Shown: positions 1-7,735 of the stretch, piece by piece | Layout of the letters: every line of letters begins with the position of its first letter | Numbering within the stretch: the first letter of the stretch is position 1 | Source of the DNA: DATBSK01 sp964532485 | GTDB lineage: Bacteria > Actinomycetota > Acidimicrobiia > IMCC26256 > PALSA-555 | Direction: 5' to 3' | NCBI GenBank assembly: GCA_964532485.1 | Contig: CAZHKE010000011.1 | Span: 18,941-82,940 of the forward strand | DNA length: 64,000 bases | Made by a program: the position numbers and the translations under genes | Notes under the pieces: generated by a model | Database searches by the model: none | Told to the model about the DNA's origin: nothing | The model's input: only the letters and a program-made list of their open reading frames with translations

Positions 1-303
1 CGCGACCGTGCGGGCGTCGGGCCGCATGTCGCCGACCGGCCGGACATCGCCACCACGCTGGTCGGGGTAGGCCCGCTGCCGAGCCCCATAGCCGTCGTCG
101 TAGCCACCGTGATCGTCGTAGCCGGCCTGCGGGTCCTCGTGGCCCGGCGGGCCGTACCTCTCGTATCCCTGCGGGTCGTAGCCCGGCTGGCCATAGGCAT
201 GGTCGTCGTAGGCCCCCTGGCCGGCGCCGTAGCCGTCGTAGCCGTACTCGTCGTCCTCCTGGAGACCCAGGTAGACCATCGCTCGGCGCCACAGTGAAGC
301 CAC
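1..303 (-). CDS. sepF: Cell division protein SepF (5' part only)
   Basis: SepF anchors FtsZ filaments to the membrane and is essential for septation in actinobacteria. Only the first 101 codons lie in the window; the gene runs off the left edge. I take the GTG at 301-303 as start because it gives MASLWRRAMVYLGL, the amphipathic membrane-binding helix expected at a SepF N-terminus. Residues about 15-70 are low-complexity, with repeated Tyr-Gly and Tyr-Asp-Asp units plus Pro and His. The globular SepF domain should follow outside the window. It lies downstream of yggS in the usual dcw order. No strong Shine-Dalgarno is visible, so the start rests on protein similarity. Confidence 0.88.
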   Translation of the reverse strand, partial: MASLWRRAMVYLGLQEDDEYGYDGYGAGQGAYDDHAYGQPGYDPQGYERYGPPGHEDPQAGYDDHGGYDDGYGARQRAYPDQRGGDVRPVGDMRPDARTVA

Positions 304-366
304 GAGACCAGACGCGTGCCAAGGGGTGCTGGGGGTGCAAGGGGAGCGGCACGCCCTCCACCGACC

Positions 367-372
367 AGACTA
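367..372 (-). promoter_or_regulatory. Possible -10 box for sepF
   Basis: On the minus strand this reads TAGTCT, matching the actinobacterial TANNNT -10 pattern, about 60 bases before the sepF start. No convincing -35 hexamer is seen. It lies in the 147-base yggS-sepF spacer (304-450), where I see nothing else. Confidence 0.3.
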
Positions 373-450
373 CCGGGCGACCTCGCCGCCCCGAGGGCAC
401 TCGGGGCGTGACCCCCGACGAGCCCCTCGGACCCCACCGGCCACGCGACG

Positions 451-1128
451 TCAGGGTGCGCCCGCGGGTGCGCGGCGCGCCCCGAAGATCGCGCGGCCGA
501 CGCGGACGATGGTCGCGCCCTCGGCGATCGCGGCCTCGAAGTCGTCGGTCATCCCCATCGAGAGCTCAGCGACGTCGAGGCGCTCCCCCATCTCCCGCAG
601 CCGCGCGAACCAGGGGCGCGGGTCGTCGCCGCGGGGGGGCACCGTCATGAGCCCGACGACGTCGAGCCCCAGGGCACGCAGCTCGTCGACGAGCGCCGGC
701 GCGTCGGGGGGCTCGCATCCCGGCTTCTGCGGCTCTCCCCCGAGGTTCACCTCGACGAGCACCCGCGCCTCCGGCGCGTGCTGGGCGATCGACGCACCGA
801 GCGCGATGCGGTCGACCGATTGCCAGCACACGACCCATGGGGCCAGCGCTCGCACCTTGTTGCGCTGCAGCGCACCGAGGAAGTGCCAGTGCGGCGGATT
901 CACGCGGTCGCGAAGGATCGGGCCCTTCGCGAGCAGCTCTTGGGCCCGGTTCTCCCCCACGTCCACGAGCCCGGCATCCAACGCCGCCCCGATGCGGTCG
1001 GCAGCGACGGTCTTCGTCGCGCCGACGATCGTGACCGCGCCCTCGACACGTCCGGCACGCGACGCGGCGTCCTCGACCCGGCCACGCACCGAGGCGACGT
1101 TCGCGGCGACGTCGCCGACGTCACTCAC
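451..1128 (-). CDS. yggS: YggS/PLPBP family pyridoxal-phosphate homeostasis protein
   Basis: A 225-residue PLP-binding protein of the YggS/PROSC family (alanine-racemase N-terminal fold, no known catalysis), which buffers PLP and affects amino-acid balance. The PLP lysine sits in VGATKTV near residue 36. Other family marks are GENRAQE, HFLGALQRNK, LSMGMTDDFEAAI and the C-terminal phosphate-binding VRVGRAIFG. The ATG overlaps the stop of pgeF by four bases (ATGA at 1125-1128), implying translational coupling. Its place between ftsZ/pgeF and sepF is standard in Gram-positive dcw clusters. Length is normal for the family. Confidence 0.95.
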   Translation of the reverse strand: MSDVGDVAANVASVRGRVEDAASRAGRVEGAVTIVGATKTVAADRIGAALDAGLVDVGENRAQELLAKGPILRDRVNPPHWHFLGALQRNKVRALAPWVVCWQSVDRIALGASIAQHAPEARVLVEVNLGGEPQKPGCEPPDAPALVDELRALGLDVVGLMTVPPRGDDPRPWFARLREMGERLDVAELSMGMTDDFEAAIAEGATIVRVGRAIFGARRAPAGAP

Positions 1129-1778
1129 TCGTCGATCACCGCGACGAGAGCCTGGCGCCCGGTCCGCCCGTCACGGCGGTACGAGAAGTGGTCGCGAGAC
1201 GTGACGGTGCAGACGTCGATGTCGTCGACGTCGACCACACCGGCGCGGGCCAGCGCCACGCGCGCCGCGACCGGGATGTCCAGTGCGAGCGCACCGTCGG
1301 ACGTCCGCGCCTCGACCGACCTGTCGAGCGCGGCGATGACGAGATCGAGGTCGTCGCGGCCGAACTCGTAGCAGCACGCGTGCACACACGGGCCCACGAC
1401 GGCGCGGACCGCACCGCTCCCGACGGCACGCAGGTGTGCGACGGCCCCCGGGATCACGCCGGCGACGAGCCCGGGCCAACCGGCGTGCACGACCGCGATG
1501 GCGTCGTCGGTCGCGAGCGCGATCGGCGCGCAGTCGGCCGTCTGCACGACCAGGGGGATCCCCGGACGATCGGTGACGGCCGCATCGGCCTCGGGCACGT
1601 CGCTGGTGTGTCGCTCGCCCGCGACGACGGTCGCGCCGTGCACCTGGTGGAGCCACACCCACCCCGAGGCGGGGAGCCCGAGCCGGTCCGCGAGCAGCCG
1701 GCGGTTCTCGGCGACGGCGTCGGGGGCGTCACCCACGCTCCGGCTCAGGTTGGCCTCGTCGAACGGTGACTGCGACAC
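1125..1778 (-). CDS. pgeF: Peptidoglycan editing factor / laccase-domain protein (YfiH/YlmD)
   Basis: Member of the DUF152 family (PgeF, YlmD, LACC1). Reported activities are peptidoglycan-precursor editing and purine nucleoside phosphorolysis; which one applies here cannot be told. The zinc site is visible as His in HQVHGATV, Cys in TADCAP and His in VHAGW. GTG 1776-1778 is the first ATG/GTG/TTG in frame and gives 217 residues. However, the frame stays open upstream and encodes WTDRWSGVSQSPF, matching the conserved family N-terminus. The true start may therefore be the CTG at 1833-1835, just past the ftsZ stop. It follows ftsZ and overlaps yggS. Confidence 0.9.
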   Translation of the reverse strand: MSQSPFDEANLSRSVGDAPDAVAENRRLLADRLGLPASGWVWLHQVHGATVVAGERHTSDVPEADAAVTDRPGIPLVVQTADCAPIALATDDAIAVVHAGWPGLVAGVIPGAVAHLRAVGSGAVRAVVGPCVHACCYEFGRDDLDLVIAALDRSVEARTSDGALALDIPVAARVALARAGVVDVDDIDVCTVTSRDHFSYRRDGRTGRQALVAVIDE

Positions 1779-1848
1779 CCCGCTCCACCGGTCGGTCCAG
1801 ACGACGCGCGCCGGACCGAGCCGCGTCTCGATCAGGGCCGGCTCTCGA

Positions 1849-3375
1849 TCAGCGCAGGAACTCGGGGACGTCGAACTCGTCGTCCTCGTCGCCGCCCGAG
1901 TAGCTCGTGCGATCCTCGCCGAACGCGCTGTCGGCCGCGGACTTGTCGTGCAGGCCGAGCGACGTCCGCTCCCGACGGGAGGACGAGGAGCGCTCCCCCT
2001 CGAAGCGATCGAAGCCCGCCGCGATCACCGTGATGCGGACCTCGTCGCCGAGCGCATCGTCGATCGTGGCCCCGAAGATGATGTTGGCGTCGGGGTGTGC
2101 GGTCTCCTTCACGACCTCGGCCGCCTCGTTCACCTCGAAGAGCCCAAGATCAGACGGTCCGGCCACGTTGAGGAGCAGCCCCCGCGCGCCCTCGATGCTC
2201 GCCTCGAGGAGCGCGCTCGAGATGGCAGCGCGCGACGCATTCAGCGCGCGGCCCTCGCCACCGGCCTGCCCGACGCCCATGAGCGCGGTCCCGGCGTCTT
2301 GCATGATCATGCGCACGTCGGCGAAGTCGGTGTTGATGAGACCCGGCGTCGTGATGAGGTCGGCGATTCCCTGCACACCCTGGAGCAGGATGTCGTCGGC
2401 CATCTTGAACGCCGAGAGCAGCGACGACTTCTCGTCCGCGACGTCGAGGAGCCGATCGTTGGGGATCACGATGAGCGTGTCGACCTTGTCGCGCAGCTTG
2501 CCGATGCCGGCGTCGGCCTGCACCGAGCGCCGGCGGCCCTCGAAGCTGAACGGCCGAGTGACGATTGCGATCGTGAGCGCGCCGAGCCCGCGCGCGACCT
2601 CGGCGACCACGGGTGAGCCGCCGGTACCGGTGCCACCGCCTTCACCGGCGGTGATGAACACCATGTCAGCGCCCTTGAGGACCTCCTCGATCTCGTCGCG
2701 GTGATCCTCGGCGGCCTGCTGGCCGACCTCGGCGTCGGACCCGGCGCCGAGTCCGCGGGTGAGCTGGCGGCCGATGTCGAGCTTGACGTCGGCGTCGCTG
2801 ATGAGCAGCGACTGAGCGTCGGTGTTGACCGCGACGAACTCGACGCCCTTGAGGCCGGCGTCGATCATCCGGTTGACCGCGTTGCCACCACCGCCGCCGA
2901 CACCGACGACCTTGATGACCGCCAGGTAGTTCTGCGGGTCGCCGAGCATCTGGGTGGTGCCTCCCCTCGCGGGCGAGTCCAGCTCGCCGGGATGCAGGTC
3001 GTCGTGTGGATCGCGGTCGGTGTCGATCGCCTGGTCGGGTCGGCCGTCGGCCGGGTGGTCGGGTCGATCGTTGAGCCCGGGGTCCTCGGCCCTGGGGTCT
3101 CCTGGTCCATTCTCGCCGGTCGCGGAGGTGCTCTGGGGGATCGAATGGTCCGGCTCACGCTCGGTTGGCGGCTCGGGATCGGGCTCCGGAGCCGGCTCCC
3201 ACTCGGTCTCCGGGACCGGTTGAGCGTCGCGCTCGTCCTCCCACGAGTAGTCGTCGCCCGGCATGTCGTCGCCCGGCATGTCGTCCCCGGCCCGGTCGCG
3301 GCGGGCCTGGTCGTCATCTGGCGCAACGATCCAGTCGCCGCCGCCGCGATCGCCACCGGGCAGATGGGGCGTCAC
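1849..3375 (-). CDS. ftsZ: Cell division GTPase FtsZ with long acidic N-terminal extension
   Basis: FtsZ is the tubulin-like GTPase that forms the Z-ring. The canonical core begins at MLGDPQNYLAVIKVVGVGG (ATG 2947-2949). Counted from that Met, it has GGGTGTG at about 104-110 and the T7 loop NTDFADV at about 206-212. It ends with the C-terminal peptide DEFDVPEFLR. The usual AAP after GTGTG is GSP here. The frame remains open 142 codons upstream to GTG 3373-3375, encoding an Asp/Glu/Pro-rich segment with a GDDMP repeat. A TATCCT box ends seven bases before that GTG, as in leaderless genes, while GGGGAGG precedes the internal ATG. Long (508 aa) and short (366 aa) forms are both possible. Confidence 0.93.
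   Translation of the reverse strand: MTPHLPGGDRGGGDWIVAPDDDQARRDRAGDDMPGDDMPGDDYSWEDERDAQPVPETEWEPAPEPDPEPPTEREPDHSIPQSTSATGENGPGDPRAEDPGLNDRPDHPADGRPDQAIDTDRDPHDDLHPGELDSPARGGTTQMLGDPQNYLAVIKVVGVGGGGGNAVNRMIDAGLKGVEFVAVNTDAQSLLISDADVKLDIGRQLTRGLGAGSDAEVGQQAAEDHRDEIEEVLKGADMVFITAGEGGGTGTGGSPVVAEVARGLGALTIAIVTRPFSFEGRRRSVQADAGIGKLRDKVDTLIVIPNDRLLDVADEKSSLLSAFKMADDILLQGVQGIADLITTPGLINTDFADVRMIMQDAGTALMGVGQAGGEGRALNASRAAISSALLEASIEGARGLLLNVAGPSDLGLFEVNEAAEVVKETAHPDANIIFGATIDDALGDEVRITVIAAGFDRFEGERSSSSRRERTSLGLHDKSAADSAFGEDRTSYSGGDEDDEFDVPEFLR
2947..2966 (-). promoter_or_regulatory. Shine-Dalgarno plus internal ATG of ftsZ
   Basis: Minus-strand GGGGAGG (2960-2966) lies ten bases before the ATG at 2947-2949 that opens the canonical FtsZ core. 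It argues that a short FtsZ can be made independently of the extended frame. Confidence 0.6.
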
Positions 3376-3382
3376 CGCCACC

Positions 3383-3388
3383 AGGATA
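3383..3388 (-). promoter_or_regulatory. -10 box for a leaderless ftsZ transcript
   Basis: Minus-strand TATCCT fits TANNNT and ends seven bases before GTG 3373-3375. It sits across the end of ftsQ (stop 3395-3397). No matching -35 hexamer is seen. Confidence 0.5.
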
Positions 3389-3394
3389 GGAGCG

Positions 3395-4303
3395 TCATCC
3401 CGTCACCGGGGCGCCCGGCACGCGGACGTCGACATAGGTGACCGGGGCACCCGCGAGGCTCGTGAGCAGCGCGTCGGCGGCGCGCATCTTCTCGGGCAGT
3501 CCGTCGAGGCCGCCGAGGCGGATCTCGGGGCCTCCCGCCATCAGCAACGCCGCCTGCCCGTGCTCCACCATCACCCGCGCGACGCGCCCCACCAGGGGGC
3601 CCAGCCGGGCCGCGACCCGTGCGCTGGCCACCGGCGCGATGCGCTCGCCCGGTGCCGGGTCCGGCGTGTCGCTCACCAGCGCGGTGAGACCCTCGGGGGG
3701 CGCGGCCGCGACCGAGACGACCGTCCCGGTGGGGTCGACGACGGCGAACGTCCCGTCCGTGCGCGCCACGGTGGCGACGGGAGCCCGGCTCGTGACCTCG
3801 ATCCTCAGCGTCCCCGGCAGCTCGCGCGTCACCTCGGCGTGCGCGACCCAGGCGAGCGACTGGATGCGCTCGGCGACGGCCCCCGTGTCGACGAGCAGGA
3901 GCGCGTCGCCGCGCTTGGTCGCAGCGGCGGACCGCACCTCCTGCACGCGTGGACCCGCGCCGCTGACGCTCACCTGGTCGACGTCGAGGAGCGGTGACAG
4001 GACGAGCCCACCCGCGCCGAACATCGCGGCGACGAGTCCCACGCCGATCAGGAGTCGCCGCAGCCGTCGACGGCCGGCCGTGCGCGCGACCTCGACGCGA
4101 CGCGCGCGGAACCTCGGGTGCGGCGCGTTCGCGGGCTCGGCCCGCCGCGTCGCCGGGGTGCCACCGGGCGCCGCCCTGCGCCCCGACGTCCGCGACGCGG
4201 GCGGCCGACGGGGAGGTGCTCGACGCGCGCTCGGTCGACGCCCCGGGGGTCTGGTCGCCCCGGAACGAGGCGCGGCGCGGCGGCGACGAGGGGGCGCGCT
4301 CAT
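3395..4303 (-). CDS. ftsQ: Cell division protein FtsQ
   Basis: FtsQ is the bitopic divisome scaffold that joins FtsL/FtsB and FtsW/FtsI. The 302-residue product has an Arg/Pro/Ala-rich cytoplasmic tail of about 80 residues. One membrane helix follows (around LLIGVGLVAAMFGAGGLVL), then the POTRA domain opening LLDVDQVSVSGAG, and a FtsQ-type periplasmic part ending in VTYVDVRVPGAPVTG. I chose ATG 4301-4303 because it overlaps the murB stop as ATGA. An in-frame ATG 12 codons upstream lies inside murB and is less likely. Identification rests on topology, POTRA signature and position between murB and ftsZ. Confidence 0.9.
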   Translation of the reverse strand: MSAPPRRRRAAPRSGATRPPGRRPSARRAPPRRPPASRTSGRRAAPGGTPATRRAEPANAPHPRFRARRVEVARTAGRRRLRRLLIGVGLVAAMFGAGGLVLSPLLDVDQVSVSGAGPRVQEVRSAAATKRGDALLLVDTGAVAERIQSLAWVAHAEVTRELPGTLRIEVTSRAPVATVARTDGTFAVVDPTGTVVSVAAAPPEGLTALVSDTPDPAPGERIAPVASARVAARLGPLVGRVARVMVEHGQAALLMAGGPEIRLGGLDGLPEKMRAADALLTSLAGAPVTYVDVRVPGAPVTG

Positions 4304-5217
4304 TCGAAGCCCACCATGTGGAGCTCGGGTCGGAGACACACACCCGAGTGCTCGTGGACTCGGCGTTGCACCTCGAGCACGAGCGCGTGCACGTCGCTCG
4401 CCGTCGCGCCGTCGTCGGCCTGGAAGAAGTTCGCGTGCTTGTCGGACACGCGGGCCCCGCCGACGCGCAGACCCTTCAGCCCGGCCGCGTCGATGAGGCG
4501 CCCCGCCGAGTCACCGCTGGGGTTCCGGAACACCGAGCCCGCGTTGGCGCCCCCGGGCTGGTGCTCACGACGCCAGCGCACGACCTCGTCGATGCGGCGC
4601 GCACACGCGTCGGGCTCGTCCGCGACGCCCGCCAGCACGGCGCGCGTCACGACCTGCGAAGCGGTCACGCTCGAGTGCCGATACCCGAAGTCGAGGTCGG
4701 CCGACGAACGCTCGACCGGCGCGGCGCTGCCACGGAGGTCGGTCACCCACGCGCGCTCGAGCACCTCACACGTCTCCCGCCCGTGACCGCCGGCGTTCAT
4801 GCGCACCGCGCCGCCGACAGATCCCGGGATGCCCACGAAGAACTCGAGCCCGCCGAGCCCGGCGGCCGCCGCCCTGCGCGCGAGCACGGGCAGCGTCACC
4901 GAGCCACCGGCTGACGCGCGCCCAGCATCGACGTCGATCTTCAGCTCCTCGAAGTCGCCGGTGAGCACCACCCCGACCCCGGCGAAGCCGGCATCCGCGA
5001 CCAGGAGGTTGGAGCCCCGCCCGATGACGAGCAGCGGCGCATCGTGCTCCGCGACCACGTGCGCGAGCGCGGCGAGCTCGGCGTCGTCAGCCACCCGGAC
5101 CACGACCGCGACCGGGCCCCCGAGGCGGTAGGTCGACAGCGCGGCGACCGGCTCGTCCCGCGCCACCCGACCCGGCAGCCGGGACTCGAGCTCGGCCGCG
5201 AGCGCATCGACGCTCAT
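4300..5217 (-). CDS. murB: UDP-N-acetylenolpyruvoylglucosamine reductase MurB
   Basis: MurB is the flavoenzyme that reduces UDP-GlcNAc-enolpyruvate with NADPH to UDP-MurNAc. The 305-residue protein has the FAD-binding signature STYRLGG, then VIGRGSNLLVADAGF and GIPGSVGGAVRMNAG. The GSVFRNP segment carries the catalytic Ser, and the family C-terminus is LEVQRRVHEHSGVCLRPELHMVG. The ATG at 5215-5217 overlaps the murC stop (ATGA) and has GGAGGG five bases upstream, which decides against the longer frame. Placement between murC and ftsQ is found in only some actinobacterial dcw clusters. Confidence 0.96.
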   Translation of the reverse strand: MSVDALAAELESRLPGRVARDEPVAALSTYRLGGPVAVVVRVADDAELAALAHVVAEHDAPLLVIGRGSNLLVADAGFAGVGVVLTGDFEELKIDVDAGRASAGGSVTLPVLARRAAAAGLGGLEFFVGIPGSVGGAVRMNAGGHGRETCEVLERAWVTDLRGSAAPVERSSADLDFGYRHSSVTASQVVTRAVLAGVADEPDACARRIDEVVRWRREHQPGGANAGSVFRNPSGDSAGRLIDAAGLKGLRVGGARVSDKHANFFQADDGATASDVHALVLEVQRRVHEHSGVCLRPELHMVGFE

Positions 5218-6611
5218 GGCGTCCCTCCGGCGTGATCGACGGCGGCGAGCCACTCGTCAGGCACGGTCGTGAGATCACCCGCGCCGAGGGTGAGGACGAG
5301 ATCGCCAGGCCGAGCGAGCCGCAGCGCGTGCGCCACGACGTCGGCGCGCCGGGGCAGGTACGTCACCGGCGTCGCCGGGTGCGAGTCGAGGACCGCCTGG
5401 AGCACGAGGCGGCCCGAGACGCCGGGCTGAGGCGCCTCGCCGGCGGCGTACACGTCCGTGACCACCAGGGCATCCGCGTCGACGAAGGCATCGGCGAAGT
5501 CGCGCCACAAGCGTGCGGTCCGCGTGTAGCGATGCGGCTGGAAGACGGCGACCACACGGTCCCAGTCACCCTCGCGCGCTGCGCCGATGGCCGCCGCGAC
5601 CTCGGTCGGCAGGTGCGCGTAGTCGTCCACCAGCGTGACACCGCCGATCTCGCCGCGGAACTGGAATCGGCGCGCGACGCCGCCGAACCCCCGCAGCGCC
5701 TGCGCGACCGCGTCGAACGGCGCACCGAGCTCGACCGCGATCGCGGTGGCGCCCGCCGCGTTCAACGCGTTGTGCCGCCCGGGCACCGGGAGCTCGACCG
5801 TCCCGAGCAGCGCATCAGCGCGGTGGAGCTCGAAGCGGCTGCCGCTGCGCGACCCCTCGTAGGCCATGACGCGGTAGTCCGCGCCCTCGTGCCATCCGTA
5901 CGTGCGCACCTCGGGGACGGATCCGGCGAGGCGCGCGGCGATCTCGTCGTCGGCGCAGACCACCCGGACGCCCGGGACCTGGTCGAGGAAGCGTGCAAAC
6001 GCGGCCACGAGGGCCTCGAAGCCGCCGTAGTGGTCGAGGTGGTCCGGCTCGACGTTGGTGACGATCGCCGCGTCGGGCTCGAGCTCGAGGAACGTGCCGT
6101 CGCTCTCGTCGGCCTCGACCACGAGCCACTCGCCGTCGTCGTACGCGGCGTTCGTGCCGACCTCGTTGACGTCACCACCGATCACGAAGCTCGGCCGCCA
6201 ACCAGCCGCACGCAGCGCGAGGGCCAGCATCGACGACACGGTCGTCTTGCCGTGACTCCCGGCCACGGCGATCGCGCGGCGCGTCGCGACGAGCGCACGC
6301 AGGGCCTCCGCACGTCGGAGCACGGGAACGCCCCGCGCGGTCGCTGCCTCGACTTCGGGGTTCGACTGCGGGATCGCGGTCGACACGATCACCGCGTCGA
6401 CGTCGTCGGGCAGGTGATCGGCTCGGTGGCCGACGCTCGCGCCGACGCCGAGCAGCGCGAGGCGCTGGATCGTCGGCGAGTCCTTGAGGTCGGTGCCCGT
6501 CACGTGATGGCCCATGCGCTCGAGCACGGTCGCGATCGCGCTCATCCCCGCACCACCGATGCCGACGATGTGGATCGCGCGCGGCGTCGAGAGATCGAGC
6601 TCGTCGGTCAT
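5214..6611 (-). CDS. murC: UDP-N-acetylmuramate--L-alanine ligase MurC
   Basis: MurC adds L-alanine to UDP-MurNAc with ATP, the first amino acid of the stem peptide. The 465-residue protein opens with the Rossmann-like IHIVGIGGAGMSAIA. It has the ATP-binding GSHGKTTVSSML near residue 110 and the ligase signatures EADESDGTFLEL and NVEPDHLDHYGG. The third domain contains VDDYAHLPTE and FQPHRYTRTARL. Length is normal. It overlaps both neighbours by four bases (murG upstream, murB downstream), so it is translated within the operon. Confidence 0.97.
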   Translation of the reverse strand: MTDELDLSTPRAIHIVGIGGAGMSAIATVLERMGHHVTGTDLKDSPTIQRLALLGVGASVGHRADHLPDDVDAVIVSTAIPQSNPEVEAATARGVPVLRRAEALRALVATRRAIAVAGSHGKTTVSSMLALALRAAGWRPSFVIGGDVNEVGTNAAYDDGEWLVVEADESDGTFLELEPDAAIVTNVEPDHLDHYGGFEALVAAFARFLDQVPGVRVVCADDEIAARLAGSVPEVRTYGWHEGADYRVMAYEGSRSGSRFELHRADALLGTVELPVPGRHNALNAAGATAIAVELGAPFDAVAQALRGFGGVARRFQFRGEIGGVTLVDDYAHLPTEVAAAIGAAREGDWDRVVAVFQPHRYTRTARLWRDFADAFVDADALVVTDVYAAGEAPQPGVSGRLVLQAVLDSHPATPVTYLPRRADVVAHALRLARPGDLVLTLGAGDLTTVPDEWLAAVDHAGGTP

Positions 6612-7735
6612 GGCGTTCCGCCTGAACGCACCGGCTCCGGCTTCGCGGCCTCTTCGACGAGGTCGGCGACGCGATCGGCCGCGTCCGGACGGCCGAGCGC
6701 TCGGCTTGCGTCCCCCATCTCGCGGAGCCGCGGGGGATCCGCGAGCAGAGCGTCCAGCTCGTGGGCGAGCCGCGCTCCGTCGAGCTCGGCATCGGGCACG
6801 AGCACGGCCGCGCCCGCCGACGCGAGCGCGTCAGCGTTGCGAGTCTGGTGATCGGCAGGCGCCCCGGGCAGCGGCACGAGGACGGCCGGCGTTCCCGTCG
6901 CCGTGAGCTCGGCGCACGTCACCGCGCCGGCCCGGCAGAGGAGCACGCTCGCGTGGGCGTACGCCTCGGGCATGTCGTCTTCGTACGCACGAAGGTCGTA
7001 CACGAGCGAGTCGGTCGTGCGGCGGAGCGCGTCGAGGCGCCTTGCGACCTCGGCGTGGTTCCGTCGACCCGCCACGTGGCGCACGTCGACGTCGCGTCGG
7101 TCGCGCCACCGGTCGTAGAGCCCGAGGGCAGCGTCGTTCAGCGAGCTCGCGCCCAGGCTCCCCCCGACGATCACGACGAGTCGACGCCGCTCGTCGGGCT
7201 CCCGGACCACGCGAGCGATCGCCGATCGTACGGGGCTGCCGGTCAGCACGGCATCCGGCAGCGGCGTGCCCGGGAGCGACACGGCGGCGCGGGCACCGAG
7301 CCGCACCGCGACGCGGTTGACGAGACCAGGGACCGCGTTCTGCTCGTGGACGACGGCAGGCACCCGCCGGAGGCGTGCGGCCATCACGCACGCAGCCGAC
7401 GCGTACCCGCCGACACCGAGCACGACTCGCGGCGTGCGCTGCCCGACGATCCGGAACGCCCGAACGAACGCTCCGCACCAGCCGAGCAGCGCCCCCACGT
7501 TGTCGAGGAGCGCGCGCGGCGACATGCTGCGGCGAACGCCTCGGCCGCCCAGGAGGTCGATCTCGTACCCGGCGTCGGGAACTGCGGACGCCTCGAGCCC
7601 GCGACGCGCGCCGACGAAGCGAACGGTCTCGCGACCGTGCCCGCGACGCACGAGCTCGTCGGCGACGGCGAGTGCCGGGTAGACGTGGCCACCGGTCCCA
7701 CCGCCGGTCACGAGCGCGAACACTGCATCACTCAC
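6608..7735 (-). CDS. murG: Lipid II synthase MurG (UDP-GlcNAc transferase)
   Basis: MurG transfers GlcNAc from UDP-GlcNAc to lipid I at the inner membrane face, giving lipid II. The 375-residue GT28 enzyme starts SDAVFALVTGGGTGGHVYPA, with the GGTGGH diphosphate-binding loop. It also has VHEQNAVPGLVNR, the second-domain loop VIVGGSLGASSLND, and the UDP-GlcNAc site CRAGAVTCAELTATGTPAVL. The start is GTG 7733-7735, which overlaps the ftsW stop by four bases. The open frame continues upstream only as a shadow of ftsW. Confidence 0.96.
   Translation of the reverse strand: MSDAVFALVTGGGTGGHVYPALAVADELVRRGHGRETVRFVGARRGLEASAVPDAGYEIDLLGGRGVRRSMSPRALLDNVGALLGWCGAFVRAFRIVGQRTPRVVLGVGGYASAACVMAARLRRVPAVVHEQNAVPGLVNRVAVRLGARAAVSLPGTPLPDAVLTGSPVRSAIARVVREPDERRRLVVIVGGSLGASSLNDAALGLYDRWRDRRDVDVRHVAGRRNHAEVARRLDALRRTTDSLVYDLRAYEDDMPEAYAHASVLLCRAGAVTCAELTATGTPAVLVPLPGAPADHQTRNADALASAGAAVLVPDAELDGARLAHELDALLADPPRLREMGDASRALGRPDAADRVADLVEEAAKPEPVRSGGTP

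Noticed and set aside
77..279. Repeated TAC-GAC/GGC codons in sepF as a DNA repeat or CRISPR-like array
   Set aside because: The pattern follows the reading frame as Tyr-Gly-Asp low-complexity protein and has no spacer structure.
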